Shown here piece after piece: positions 28,659-36,629 of a stretch of 61,622 nucleotides of DNA (the stretch's first letter is position 1; each line of letters begins with the position of its first letter). This DNA comes from Porphyromonas cangingivalis (GTDB lineage Bacteria > Bacteroidota > Bacteroidia > Bacteroidales > Paludibacteraceae), in contig CAMDNO010000007.1 in NCBI GenBank assembly GCA_945902955.1, forward strand, positions 1-61,622, in the 5' to 3' direction. The notes below the pieces were generated by a model. The model was not told the DNA's origin. It searched no databases and was given only the letters and a program-made list of their open reading frames with translations. The position numbers were made by a program, and so were the translations under genes.

Positions 28659-31265
28659 ATGAAAATCAAATCTTATTTGTTTTTTTTATTAGCAATTTTT
28701 CAATTAACAGTATTAGCTAAAAATCCTGCTTACAAAAATGCGTCATTATCAACTGATAAAAGAGTTTCAGACTTAATGAAACGCATGACGCTTGAAGAAA
28801 AAGTGGCACAACTTCAAACATCTAGTATTTTACGGTATCCTTCCAAAATTCCAGTAATTGGTTTTGGATTTTTAACCGGAGTATTCAACGGCTTTACTCC
28901 CGAAGTGGCTGCTGAGAAATACAACGAATTGCAGAAAGCATTTGTCGAAAACACCCGCTTAGGAATACCCGTTTTGTATCTTGGCGAGGCCGTTTTTGGC
29001 TTGATGGCAAATGGCACCACTGCATTTCCCCAACCCTTGGGGCAAGCTGCTACTTTCAACTTGCCTTTGCACCGCGAAATGGCTGATGCTATTGCTGCCG
29101 AAGCCCTATCATGGGGACACCGACAAGTGCTAAGCCCAACTCTAAACGTGGCTTACGACTCACGTTGGGGACGCACGCACGAAACCTATGGCGAAGATCC
29201 ATATTTGGTTTCCCAGATGGGTTTAACCTATATTCAACCTCTCGAAAAAGCAGGCATTATCACTACTCCAAAACATTTCGCTGTTAATATTGGGCACAAT
29301 GGACAATTTGGTGATGCAGTATATTTCTCCGAACGCTTTTTACGTGAAGTAGAGTTTCCTCCTTTCAAAACGGCTGTAATGGAAGGTAAATGTCGTTCTA
29401 TTATGCCCGCATACAATGCAATTGATGGAGTTCCTTGCGTGTCGAACAAATGGTTATTAAAGGATATACTCAGAAACGAATGGGGTTTCAAAGGCTTTGT
29501 GGGGTCTGATTATAATGCTATCTATCATTTGAAATCGAAACATAAAATTGCCAATAATATGACAGATGCTGCATTGCTTGCATTCAATGCGGGATGCGAT
29601 GTGGAAATGCCTGAAATTGAAGCATATCAAAATTTGGTGCAATTGGTAAAAGAGAAAAAAGTGTCTATCAAAGATATTGATGCTTCGGTGCGTAAAACCC
29701 TTACTTTTAAGTTCCAATTGGGACTTTTCGAGCATCCATATATTGACCCAAAAGTGGCAAAAGAAACTTGTAATTCTGACAAACACAGGCAGCTATCATT
29801 AAAAATGGCGCGTCAATCCATGGTGCTCTTGAAAAATGAAAAACAAACTTTGCCCTTTTCAAAAAATATAAAAAGCATTGCTGTACTTGGTCCTTTGGCC
29901 GATAAGGTTTTATTGGGAAATTATGCACCTTGGGGTATAAAAACGGTGAGTATTTTAGATGGCATAAAAGCAAAAGTAGGTGGCAATGTGAATGTAATTG
30001 CAGAAAAAGGTGTGGAACTCACACAATTGGCTTTGCCTACTATCCCGTCAGATTATTTGTCATGCATCGAAAATGGTAAAACAGTAAAAGGCCTGTTTGC
30101 CGAGTATTTCAATAATAAAAATTTAGAAGGAAATCCTACTGTAACACGTATTGATGAATCGGTAGATTTCGACTGGGGCGAAGGAGTACCCCACCCATTT
30201 ATCAATTCTGATAATTTTTCAGTTCGTTGGACTGGAATGCTGAAAAGCCCGGTGAATGGTATCTACAAAATAGGTATTACTGTAGACGATGGTGTCAGAT
30301 TGTATATCGATGACAAATTAGTAATTGACTTGTGGAAAGGTGGCTCAGAGCGTTTGGAGGAAGCCAACTTCGATTTTGAAAAGGATAGAATATATAAAAT
30401 CAAGCTCGAGTATTTTGAGGGTACTTATAAAGCCACTTCGCGCCTTGGCTGGAACACACTACCCAATGCCGATATTCCTAAAGCTGTAGAAGTGGCCAAA
30501 AGTGCTGACGCTATTGTGGTGGTTTGTGGTGCTACTGATGGTGAAGGAAAAGACAGAGCAGATTTGGATTTAAGTCCATCACAAGAGGAACTGATTATTG
30601 CACTTGCTGCCTTGGGTAAACCTTTTGTTGTTATACTTTCTACCGGAAATGTGATTAGTATGCAAGATTGGGTGGACAAAGCACCTGCCATTTTGGAAAC
30701 TTGGTATCCCGGCGAAGAAGGAGGTACTGCGGTAGCCGACATACTTTTTGGTGATGTCAATCCAAGTGGAAAACTTCCTGTCACTTTCCCACGCACTACT
30801 GGTCAGGTGCCATGTTACTATCACAAAGCCAATGCTGGGGCTAGTACCAGTTTCCAGAATGTAGGTAATAGCCCGTTATTTCCTTTCGGTCATGGATTAA
30901 GCTATACAAAATTTGAATACAAAAACTTGCAATTGTCTAAAGCCAGTATACTCTCTACCGACAGCATAAAAGTAACTTTGGATGTTACCAACACCGGCAA
31001 AGTAAAGGGTGATGAGGTGGTGCAATTGTATATTCGGGATTTGATTGGCTCTGTGGTTCGACCGGTAAAATTGCTCCGCAACTTTGAGCGGATTTCACTA
31101 AATGCTGGTGAAACCAAAACTGTATCGTTCATGCTTCATGCCGAGGATTTCTCTATGTGGAACAAAGAGATGAAATGGGTAGTTGAACCGGGTACATTTG
31201 AAATGCAAATTGGCAGCTCATCTGAAAATATTCGTTTGAAGAAAAATTTTGAAGTGGTAGAATAA
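28659..31265 (+). CDS. GH3 beta-glycosidase with inserted PA14 domain
   Basis: An 868-residue exported GH3 enzyme. The TIM barrel (30-350) has GIPVLYLGEAVFG, DSRWGRTHETYGEDP, TTPKHFAVN and nucleophile D284 in GFVGSDYNA. The alpha/beta sandwich (380-720) is interrupted at about 476-604 by a PA14 domain (GLFAEYFNNKN to DDGVRLYIDDKLV), which in known GH3 enzymes lies over the active site and shapes substrate length. A fibronectin III-like domain ends the protein. Beta-glucosidase or beta-xylosidase activity is likely. It is the last intact gene of the 16773-31265 run; only decayed genes follow. Confidence 0.92.
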   Translation: MKIKSYLFFLLAIFQLTVLAKNPAYKNASLSTDKRVSDLMKRMTLEEKVAQLQTSSILRYPSKIPVIGFGFLTGVFNGFTPEVAAEKYNELQKAFVENTRLGIPVLYLGEAVFGLMANGTTAFPQPLGQAATFNLPLHREMADAIAAEALSWGHRQVLSPTLNVAYDSRWGRTHETYGEDPYLVSQMGLTYIQPLEKAGIITTPKHFAVNIGHNGQFGDAVYFSERFLREVEFPPFKTAVMEGKCRSIMPAYNAIDGVPCVSNKWLLKDILRNEWGFKGFVGSDYNAIYHLKSKHKIANNMTDAALLAFNAGCDVEMPEIEAYQNLVQLVKEKKVSIKDIDASVRKTLTFKFQLGLFEHPYIDPKVAKETCNSDKHRQLSLKMARQSMVLLKNEKQTLPFSKNIKSIAVLGPLADKVLLGNYAPWGIKTVSILDGIKAKVGGNVNVIAEKGVELTQLALPTIPSDYLSCIENGKTVKGLFAEYFNNKNLEGNPTVTRIDESVDFDWGEGVPHPFINSDNFSVRWTGMLKSPVNGIYKIGITVDDGVRLYIDDKLVIDLWKGGSERLEEANFDFEKDRIYKIKLEYFEGTYKATSRLGWNTLPNADIPKAVEVAKSADAIVVVCGATDGEGKDRADLDLSPSQEELIIALAALGKPFVVILSTGNVISMQDWVDKAPAILETWYPGEEGGTAVADILFGDVNPSGKLPVTFPRTTGQVPCYYHKANAGASTSFQNVGNSPLFPFGHGLSYTKFEYKNLQLSKASILSTDSIKVTLDVTNTGKVKGDEVVQLYIRDLIGSVVRPVKLLRNFERISLNAGETKTVSFMLHAEDFSMWNKEMKWVVEPGTFEMQIGSSSENIRLKKNFEVVE

Positions 31266-31306
31266 TTATATTTTCAAAATCAACGGCAGATTAATAGCAG
31301 TACTGT

Positions 31307-31619
31307 ATGACAAAATATTTTTTTTTGCTAATTTTTTATTCAAATTATACGTTTTCTCAAAAAAACAGCAATCAATTATAAGATTACTTCATAGCTCGAT
31401 AACAAAGCTGCTGCCGTTACACTGACTTTTGACGATTGGCTCGAAAATTATTATTTAACAGCCTTTCCAATGCTAAAAAAGAAAGGAATGACACCCACGT
31501 TTTTCGTTCAAACCAAGATAGTGACATCATGGACATACCTAATCAATGCCAGTAAAGATGGCTTTGAAATAGCCAATCATAGGCAAGCGCACAAAGTATT
31601 GTTTAATTTCTGTGGATAA
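31307..31619 (+). pseudogene. Broken polysaccharide deacetylase (CE4/NodB) gene
   Basis: An ATG at 31307 gives a signal-peptide-like start (KYFFLLIFYSNYTFSQK) that stops at 31371-31394. A second frame from about 31395 reads AAAVTLTFDDWLEN, then FPMLKKKGMTPTFFVQ, then GFEIANHRQAHKV. These are the NodB signatures: TFDD metal/acid site and the HxxxH metal ligands. The reading then ends at TAA 31617-31619, so about the last two thirds of a normal deacetylase is absent. The G of TFDDG is also changed to W. One frameshift plus 3' truncation makes a functional product very unlikely. It would have removed acetyl groups from a glycan, like the CE7 enzyme at 45601. Confidence 0.82.
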
Positions 31620-31655
31620 GTTTTTTAGAAAGCAGTAATTTTCCAAAAAAAACCA

Positions 31656-32339
31656 TTACACCTGTTTTTTTATCAAGGAAAGTATTCTTTTACCTGATTC
31701 TGTAATCTGATAGGTCTGGTTTGGATTTGTTTTCTCGTTAGGAAATTCTTTTTGTATCCAACCTTAATTAATGGGTCAAGGTATTTTGCTCTGTTTCTGG
31801 ATTGATTACTTAAGCCCATTAACTCAAATAAATCTTCTCTTTTCAGTTGGATAGTTAGTATTTCTAAAACTTCAGAAACCTTATCATGTACTTGGTTCTT
31901 AATTATTTCAGAAGCTCCGTTACTAGCTCCGTTACTAAATTTTATAATTTCTTCTATGTTTTTGAATGACAATTGTTTAGCTCCGTTACTTTCTCCATTA
32001 CTATCTCCTAAACCAATCGATGAGTTAACGGGTAAAATTGTGAGAAAACGAGTGAAATTTATATCAGTTTCAAATATAGGATCTGGCGAACCGTTATCCG
32101 CCATTGCTTGGTATATAGTTGGAAAAACAGCTCCACGTCCTTCGGTAAGACCAAGTCTTTGAGAAAATCACCTATACGGCGATTGCGGTATAACCGCCGC
32201 CCCAGTTATGCAAATCATTAGCAAAAGCACACGCTGAATGCAAAACATCCTCTGGATTCCAGCCGAGCTTGAACTCCAGTCTTTCCCACTCAACGGTATT
32301 TCCGTGTACTAAATCGTTAATATTAATTGGTAATGCCAT
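31656..32339 (-). pseudogene. Broken AlbA_2 (Schlafen-type) ATP-binding regulator gene with internal deletion
   Basis: Read on the - strand, ATG at 32339 begins an AlbA_2 N-terminus ([46 protein letters not shown]) that stops at 32172. About 15 bases later the frame resumes with the far downstream part, QRLGLTEGRG, then MADNGSPDPIFETD, then a C-terminal winged-helix region. A second frameshift near 31770 switches to GWIQKEFPNE and ITESGKRILSL, ending at 31656. Roughly 250 codons of the middle are missing compared with normal members, from memory of the family. It is the only leftward gene trace in the window and is unrelated to glycan breakdown. Confidence 0.82.
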
Positions 32340-32807
32340 TTTTGAATAGTTTATTTTAGCACAAATATAGTAACTATTTATGATAAAATGTAGGTTTTAT
32401 TAAATTTCTTGAAAACCAGTTGATTCTTAATTTTAAATAATTTTTTTCTGATTGATTAAGTGTGAATTGTAAAAAATACGTCATTAAATTACATTAATAA
32501 TTTCATCATAATCAAAAAAATAGAATTGCAATTCTTACAGATAATTCTGTATTTTCAATCGCGAAGCAATATTTATTTTAGATATGAACCAAGTTTTGTA
32601 AATTTTGCATTATTTATAAATACCAATAAATGAGGCATATAATTAAATCCAATGTGAATATGGGTCGAAATAGTATCATTATTTGATAGATTAATATGAT
32701 TATTCTATTCTAAAAACAAATATATTTGCAAAATGAAATCTAATAGTAAAAAAAGTATTAGTTTCATTTATCACAAAAATTTTTGAATCAAAATTAAATT
32801 TACACAC
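32340..32807. other. AT-rich intergenic region before GH116
   Basis: About 470 bases between the leftward pseudogene and the GH116 start. No ORF with protein-like composition and no RNA gene is visible. The only regulatory signal I can support is the -7-like element at 32720. Confidence 0.6.
32720..32727 (+). promoter_or_regulatory. Candidate -7 promoter element (TATATTTG) for GH116
   Basis: An exact TAnnTTTG match, 80 bases before the ATG at 32808. The only TTTG upstream (32682-32685) is 34 bases away, too far for a normal -33 element, so support is limited to the -7 motif and position. Confidence 0.45.
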
Positions 32808-35459
32808 ATGAAATTCAAGTTTTCAAAAGCAATCTTTGTTGGATTAGTATTCTCGAATATTCTTTGTTACTCACAACCGAAGAATGCGCCAATTGTTGAA
32901 AATTACTTATCGTCGATGCGCGCTCGTAGCGGCATAGCAATGGGTGGTATTGGTACCGGCAGTATTGAATTACGCAAAGATGCTAACTTTTACAATTGGT
33001 CTATATTCAATAATTATCCGGTGAGTACCGGACCCGCTTTTAGTTTAGCAACCTTGCCAAATGCACAGAACGAACAGGCATTGCTTTTCTTTTTAGTGCG
33101 TTACGAGGTGGAAGGACAAAAACCGAAATTAAAACTGCTGCAACTTAACAATAGTTTACAGGAAGGTGGTCTCGAAGGTATAATTTACTATTATCCTTGG
33201 ATGAGTGGAGTAGAAAAAATTGAATATTCAGCTCGTTTTCCGTTTACAAACATCACTTTTACCGACTCCGAAATGCCTTTCGATGTGGAGCTCAAAGCTT
33301 TTTCGCCTTTTATACCGCACGATATAAAAAATTCGTCCTTGCCGGGCATCTATTTCAATTTTAAAATAAAATCGAAAACCAACAAAAAAGTAGATGTTAT
33401 GCTACTCGGCACTTTGCGAAACTTAGTAGGTTACGACACAGTCGAAAAAGCCTTCGAGTCGCGTCTTATCAATAAGCCTGATTTTAAATTTTTCACACAC
33501 AGTGCTTCGGGGCTCGATGCGCTTAGTTCAACCAACGGACAAATGGGGCTTGGAGCTATGGGAGGCAGCAATGTGAGTTATTATTTAGGCTGGGAACACA
33601 AACATCCTTATTATGAAAAACTATTAGTCGAAAAAAAATTAGCAAACATCGATGATACCAACGGACGAAATCTCAAAACTAAAGAAGGAAAAGTAATTGG
33701 TCGCTTTGATTCCTCTGATAATAACGACCAGCGTTGTTTCAGTTCCATAGCCGTTTCGCAGAATATGGCAGGCATGTCAGAGTTTAGTGCTCAGTTTTTT
33801 ATGACATGGAATTTTCCAAACAAATGGGGTGCTGTAAGCGATAAAATGGAAGTAACAATCGAAAAAAGAAATGAAAGCCCGTATCGCAGCAGACTGAAAC
33901 CTACCAAAATAGTAGGACATTATTACCAAAACTTTTTCCCGAATATCGATTCTATTTCTTCTTATTTTGCAAAAAATCAACCAATTCTATCCAATAAAAG
34001 TCATCAGTTTGTCGACGATTTATATACTTCTGATTTGGATCAATATGTGCTGGATCAGATAAATTCAAATCTGAATACTTTTATCACCTCATCCAGTTTT
34101 TCGAAAAGCGGTGATTTCGGTATTCGTGAAGGTCTCACTTCGTCTAAATCGTGGGGTCCAAATTCGACCTTAGATGTATCGCTTTATGGTTCACCTATGA
34201 TTGTGGCGCTTTTTCCCGAACTTCAAAAATCGATGATGCGTACGCACAAACGCTTGCAAACCAAGGCTGGTGAAGTGAATCACGGTTTGGGTTACGACCT
34301 CGATTTTAACCAAAATGGAACCTGGGGTGTATACGAACGCGTGGATTTGGTGGGCAACTATATACAAATGGTATTGCGCGACTACTTGTTTACCAACGAC
34401 AAAGTATATATGAAAGAAATGTGGCCTTCTATAAAACTGGGCATTGAATACTTGCTCAATAAGCGTGATTTGGATGGCGATCAAATGCCCGATATGCACG
34501 GAATTATGTGTAGCTACGACAATTTTCCCATGTACGGATTAGCTTCGTACATTCAATCGCAGTGGATAGCGGCGCTAAGCATGGCTTCGAAAGTGGCAAC
34601 CGATATGGGCGACAAAGAACTAGCAAAAAAATACAACACTATTGCTCAAAAAGGCATCGCATTGATGGAAAGTAAATTGTGGAACGGCTCCTACTATAAT
34701 CTTTCGAACGATTATTTAGGTAAAAAAGGGATTGACGATGGTTGCCTTACCGACCAATTAATAGGGCAATGGGTAGCTCACAATGCCGGCATTGGCACTA
34801 TTTTTAACAAAGATCATATTCAGAAATCGCTGGAGTCAATACTGAAAAAATCGTTTATGGATAATTCTTTTTTACGTAATTGTTCATGGCCTGCTACGCC
34901 CGAGCTTTACCCTATACACGAAACCGACTTGTGGGTCGATCAGGCAAATACGCCCTGGACAGGTGTAGAATTGGCTTTTGCTTCGTTTCTTATCTACGAA
35001 AACAAAGTTGAAGATGGTTTGCGGGTTATTAAAGGGGTGGACGACCGTTACCGTAAAGCAGGTTTATACTTCGACCATCAGGAGTTTGGCGGCCATTACC
35101 TACGCCCCATGTCGGCCTGGTCAATATTAAATGCTTTTTTGGGATATTCGGTGGATAGAGAACAGTATAATTTTGCACCAAAATTGACCGACAAAAATTT
35201 CAAGCTCTTTTTTGCAACACCAACAGGAACCTGTTTGTATCGGAAGTTGGATAATGGGATTTCTATTGATGTTCGTACCGGCGAATTTGTTTTTTCTAAA
35301 TTGAATTTTACCAATTCAGGATTAACGAAAAGTGCACGATTGTATATTGATAATGTGGAGGTTAAAAATGCTAAAATAAATTCGAAGGGTACAATTTTTG
35401 TTGTAAATTTATCCAAACTAATACATGTTAAAGCCAACTCAGAAGTAACTTTAAAATAA
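32808..35459 (+). CDS. GH116 beta-glycosidase
   Basis: An 883-residue exported enzyme of family GH116 (the GBA2-type glucosylceramidase/beta-glucosidase and beta-xylosidase family). The N-terminal half has the family opening SGIAMGGIGTGSIELRKD (about 43-60) and a large beta-sandwich. The (alpha/alpha)6 barrel (about 430-790) has DLDGDQMPDMHG and SYDNFPMYG, where D571 fits the HTYDxW-type acid/base. A beta tail closes the protein. Signal peptide: KAIFVGLVFSNILCYSQ. It is a single-gene unit with its own candidate promoter, directly followed by the AraC-type regulator. Retaining action on beta-glucosides or xylosides is expected from the family. Confidence 0.88.
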   Translation: MKFKFSKAIFVGLVFSNILCYSQPKNAPIVENYLSSMRARSGIAMGGIGTGSIELRKDANFYNWSIFNNYPVSTGPAFSLATLPNAQNEQALLFFLVRYEVEGQKPKLKLLQLNNSLQEGGLEGIIYYYPWMSGVEKIEYSARFPFTNITFTDSEMPFDVELKAFSPFIPHDIKNSSLPGIYFNFKIKSKTNKKVDVMLLGTLRNLVGYDTVEKAFESRLINKPDFKFFTHSASGLDALSSTNGQMGLGAMGGSNVSYYLGWEHKHPYYEKLLVEKKLANIDDTNGRNLKTKEGKVIGRFDSSDNNDQRCFSSIAVSQNMAGMSEFSAQFFMTWNFPNKWGAVSDKMEVTIEKRNESPYRSRLKPTKIVGHYYQNFFPNIDSISSYFAKNQPILSNKSHQFVDDLYTSDLDQYVLDQINSNLNTFITSSSFSKSGDFGIREGLTSSKSWGPNSTLDVSLYGSPMIVALFPELQKSMMRTHKRLQTKAGEVNHGLGYDLDFNQNGTWGVYERVDLVGNYIQMVLRDYLFTNDKVYMKEMWPSIKLGIEYLLNKRDLDGDQMPDMHGIMCSYDNFPMYGLASYIQSQWIAALSMASKVATDMGDKELAKKYNTIAQKGIALMESKLWNGSYYNLSNDYLGKKGIDDGCLTDQLIGQWVAHNAGIGTIFNKDHIQKSLESILKKSFMDNSFLRNCSWPATPELYPIHETDLWVDQANTPWTGVELAFASFLIYENKVEDGLRVIKGVDDRYRKAGLYFDHQEFGGHYLRPMSAWSILNAFLGYSVDREQYNFAPKLTDKNFKLFFATPTGTCLYRKLDNGISIDVRTGEFVFSKLNFTNSGLTKSARLYIDNVEVKNAKINSKGTIFVVNLSKLIHVKANSEVTLK

Positions 35460-35464
35460 ATTGT

Positions 35465-35472
35465 TATTTTTG
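35465..35472 (+). promoter_or_regulatory. Candidate -7 promoter element (TATTTTTG) of the AraC gene
   Basis: An exact TAnnTTTG match just after the GH116 stop codon and 36 bases before the ATG at 35508. It suggests that the regulator has its own promoter and is not only read through from GH116. No clear -33 partner is visible. Confidence 0.5.
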
Positions 35473-35507
35473 CAGGGCTTAAATACTTCTAAAATTCAAA
35501 GTTGAGT

Positions 35508-36392
35508 ATGGAAACAAAAAATATCTTTCGCGAAGTTACTCCGCTATCAAGTCAGGATTGTTTTCTGATTGTTGACCGTACGAAAAATAATTTTAGCTAT
35601 CCGGTACATATACATAAAGAAATAGAACTCAATTTTATCGAAAATGCCGAAGGTAGTCGCCGTATTGTAGGCGACTCGATGGAGATAATCGACGATTTGG
35701 AATTATGTCTGATTGGGAATGAGAAGCTTGAACACGGCTGGGTCGACTTTAAACCATCAGGCAAACTCATCCACGAAATAACCATTCAGTTTCACAGCGA
35801 CCTTTTTTTAGATAGCTTGCTTTCGAAAAAACAGTTTTACTCTTTGTCGCAATTATTCGAAAAAGCAAAAAGAGGTTTGGTGTTTTCGCGCGAAGCCATT
35901 GAAGGCGTTAAATCGAAACTCACATCATTGACTGATAATAAAAGTGATTTTCACTCTGTTATTGATTTAATGTGCATTTTGTACGAGCTCTCCAACGACG
36001 ATAAAGCCCGAACACTTTGCAATCAATCATTTGTGGAGGAGGTGGAATTATCCGAAGACAAAAGAATACAGCGCTTGATGAGCTATATCGAAAACAACTA
36101 CAAAACTGTGTTGCGATTAGGCGAAGTGGCGGCAAAGTTTGGATTTTCCGAAGTTTCATTCAGTAGGTTTATAAAAAAGAAAACCGGAAAAAATTTTGTC
36201 GAATATATCAACGATTTACGCTTGGGGGTAGCTTCAAACCTACTTGTTTATTCGAACAGCTCCATAGCCGAAATTTGTTACGAGTGTGGATTTAACAATC
36301 TATCCAACTTCAACCGCATTTTTAAAAGCCGTAAAGGCTGCTCTCCGAAGGAGTTCAGAGATAACTACATGAAGGTTCGAAAATTAATTTAA
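35508..36392 (+). CDS. AraC-family transcriptional regulator with cupin sensor
   Basis: A 294-residue cytoplasmic regulator. The N-terminal half is a cupin-type sensor (YPVHIHKEIELNFIENAEGSRRIVGD in pieces: HIHKEIEL, then RRIVGDS). The C-terminal about 100 residues form the double helix-turn-helix: RIQRLMSYIENNY, LRLGEVAAKFGFSEVSFSRF, then IAEICYECGFNNLSNFNRIFK and GCSPKEFRDNY. I chose the ATG at 35508; a TTG at 35502 would add only two residues. It lies between GH116 and SusC in the same direction, and two direct repeats 21 bases apart in front of SusC make a good candidate operator. It is likely the sugar-responsive activator of the import operon, with the inducer unknown. Confidence 0.9.
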   Translation: METKNIFREVTPLSSQDCFLIVDRTKNNFSYPVHIHKEIELNFIENAEGSRRIVGDSMEIIDDLELCLIGNEKLEHGWVDFKPSGKLIHEITIQFHSDLFLDSLLSKKQFYSLSQLFEKAKRGLVFSREAIEGVKSKLTSLTDNKSDFHSVIDLMCILYELSNDDKARTLCNQSFVEEVELSEDKRIQRLMSYIENNYKTVLRLGEVAAKFGFSEVSFSRFIKKKTGKNFVEYINDLRLGVASNLLVYSNSSIAEICYECGFNNLSNFNRIFKSRKGCSPKEFRDNYMKVRKLI

Positions 36393-36405
36393 TTTTCGAA
36401 CCTTC
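36371..36405. terminator. Near-perfect palindromic terminator overlapping the AraC stop
   Basis: Arms 36371-36387 and 36389-36405 are exact reverse complements (17 bases). The last 7 codons of the regulator form the left arm. T-rich sequence follows on the + strand. It ends the regulator transcript before the SusC promoter; symmetry would let it work on both strands. Confidence 0.85.
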
Positions 36406-36452
36406 GTTGTTTTTTACTAACATTTATTACAAAAAAACTGCAATTTGTCGAA

Positions 36453-36487
36453 AAACTATCATTTTTCGATAGTAAACTATCATTTTT
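36453..36487 (+). promoter_or_regulatory. Two direct repeats (AAACTATCATTTTT) 21 bases apart, candidate AraC operator
   Basis: Identical 14-base copies at 36453-36466 and 36474-36487. Their 21-base period equals two DNA turns, the arrangement used by AraC-family half-sites. The right copy ends 16 bases before the -7 element at 36504, overlapping the expected -33 region, as for an activator touching RNA polymerase. Binding by the adjacent regulator is inference. Confidence 0.6.
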
Positions 36488-36503
36488 TCAGCATCTCATA
36501 CAA

Positions 36504-36511
36504 TATCTTTG
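36504..36511 (+). promoter_or_regulatory. -7 promoter element (TATCTTTG) of the SusC operon
   Basis: An exact TAnnTTTG match, 118 bases before the SusC ATG, leaving a leader of roughly 110 bases. No TTTG is present at -33; the direct-repeat operator occupies that place, which fits activator dependence. Confidence 0.6.
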
Positions 36512-36629
36512 TAATGTCAATAGTAAACACCTAAGTAGTAATTAAAGATACTGTTTAAAGGTTTACAAACTATTGAGTCTATACTTGCTTTAAATCTAAG
36601 TAAACATCATAATATCAATGAAATAACAA

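Noticed and set aside
31673-32104. 143-codon - strand ORF as an independent gene
   Set aside because: It begins inside a conserved AlbA_2-family segment (LTEGRG before its Met) and ends after a frameshift, so it is part of a pseudogene.
32340-32807. tRNA or small RNA gene in the AT-rich gap
   Set aside because: No cloverleaf-like GC stems, no GTTC-type loop and no terminator hairpin visible.
36453-36487. CRISPR or satellite repeat
   Set aside because: Only two short copies with a 7-base gap, no spacers and no cas genes; promoter position argues for an operator.
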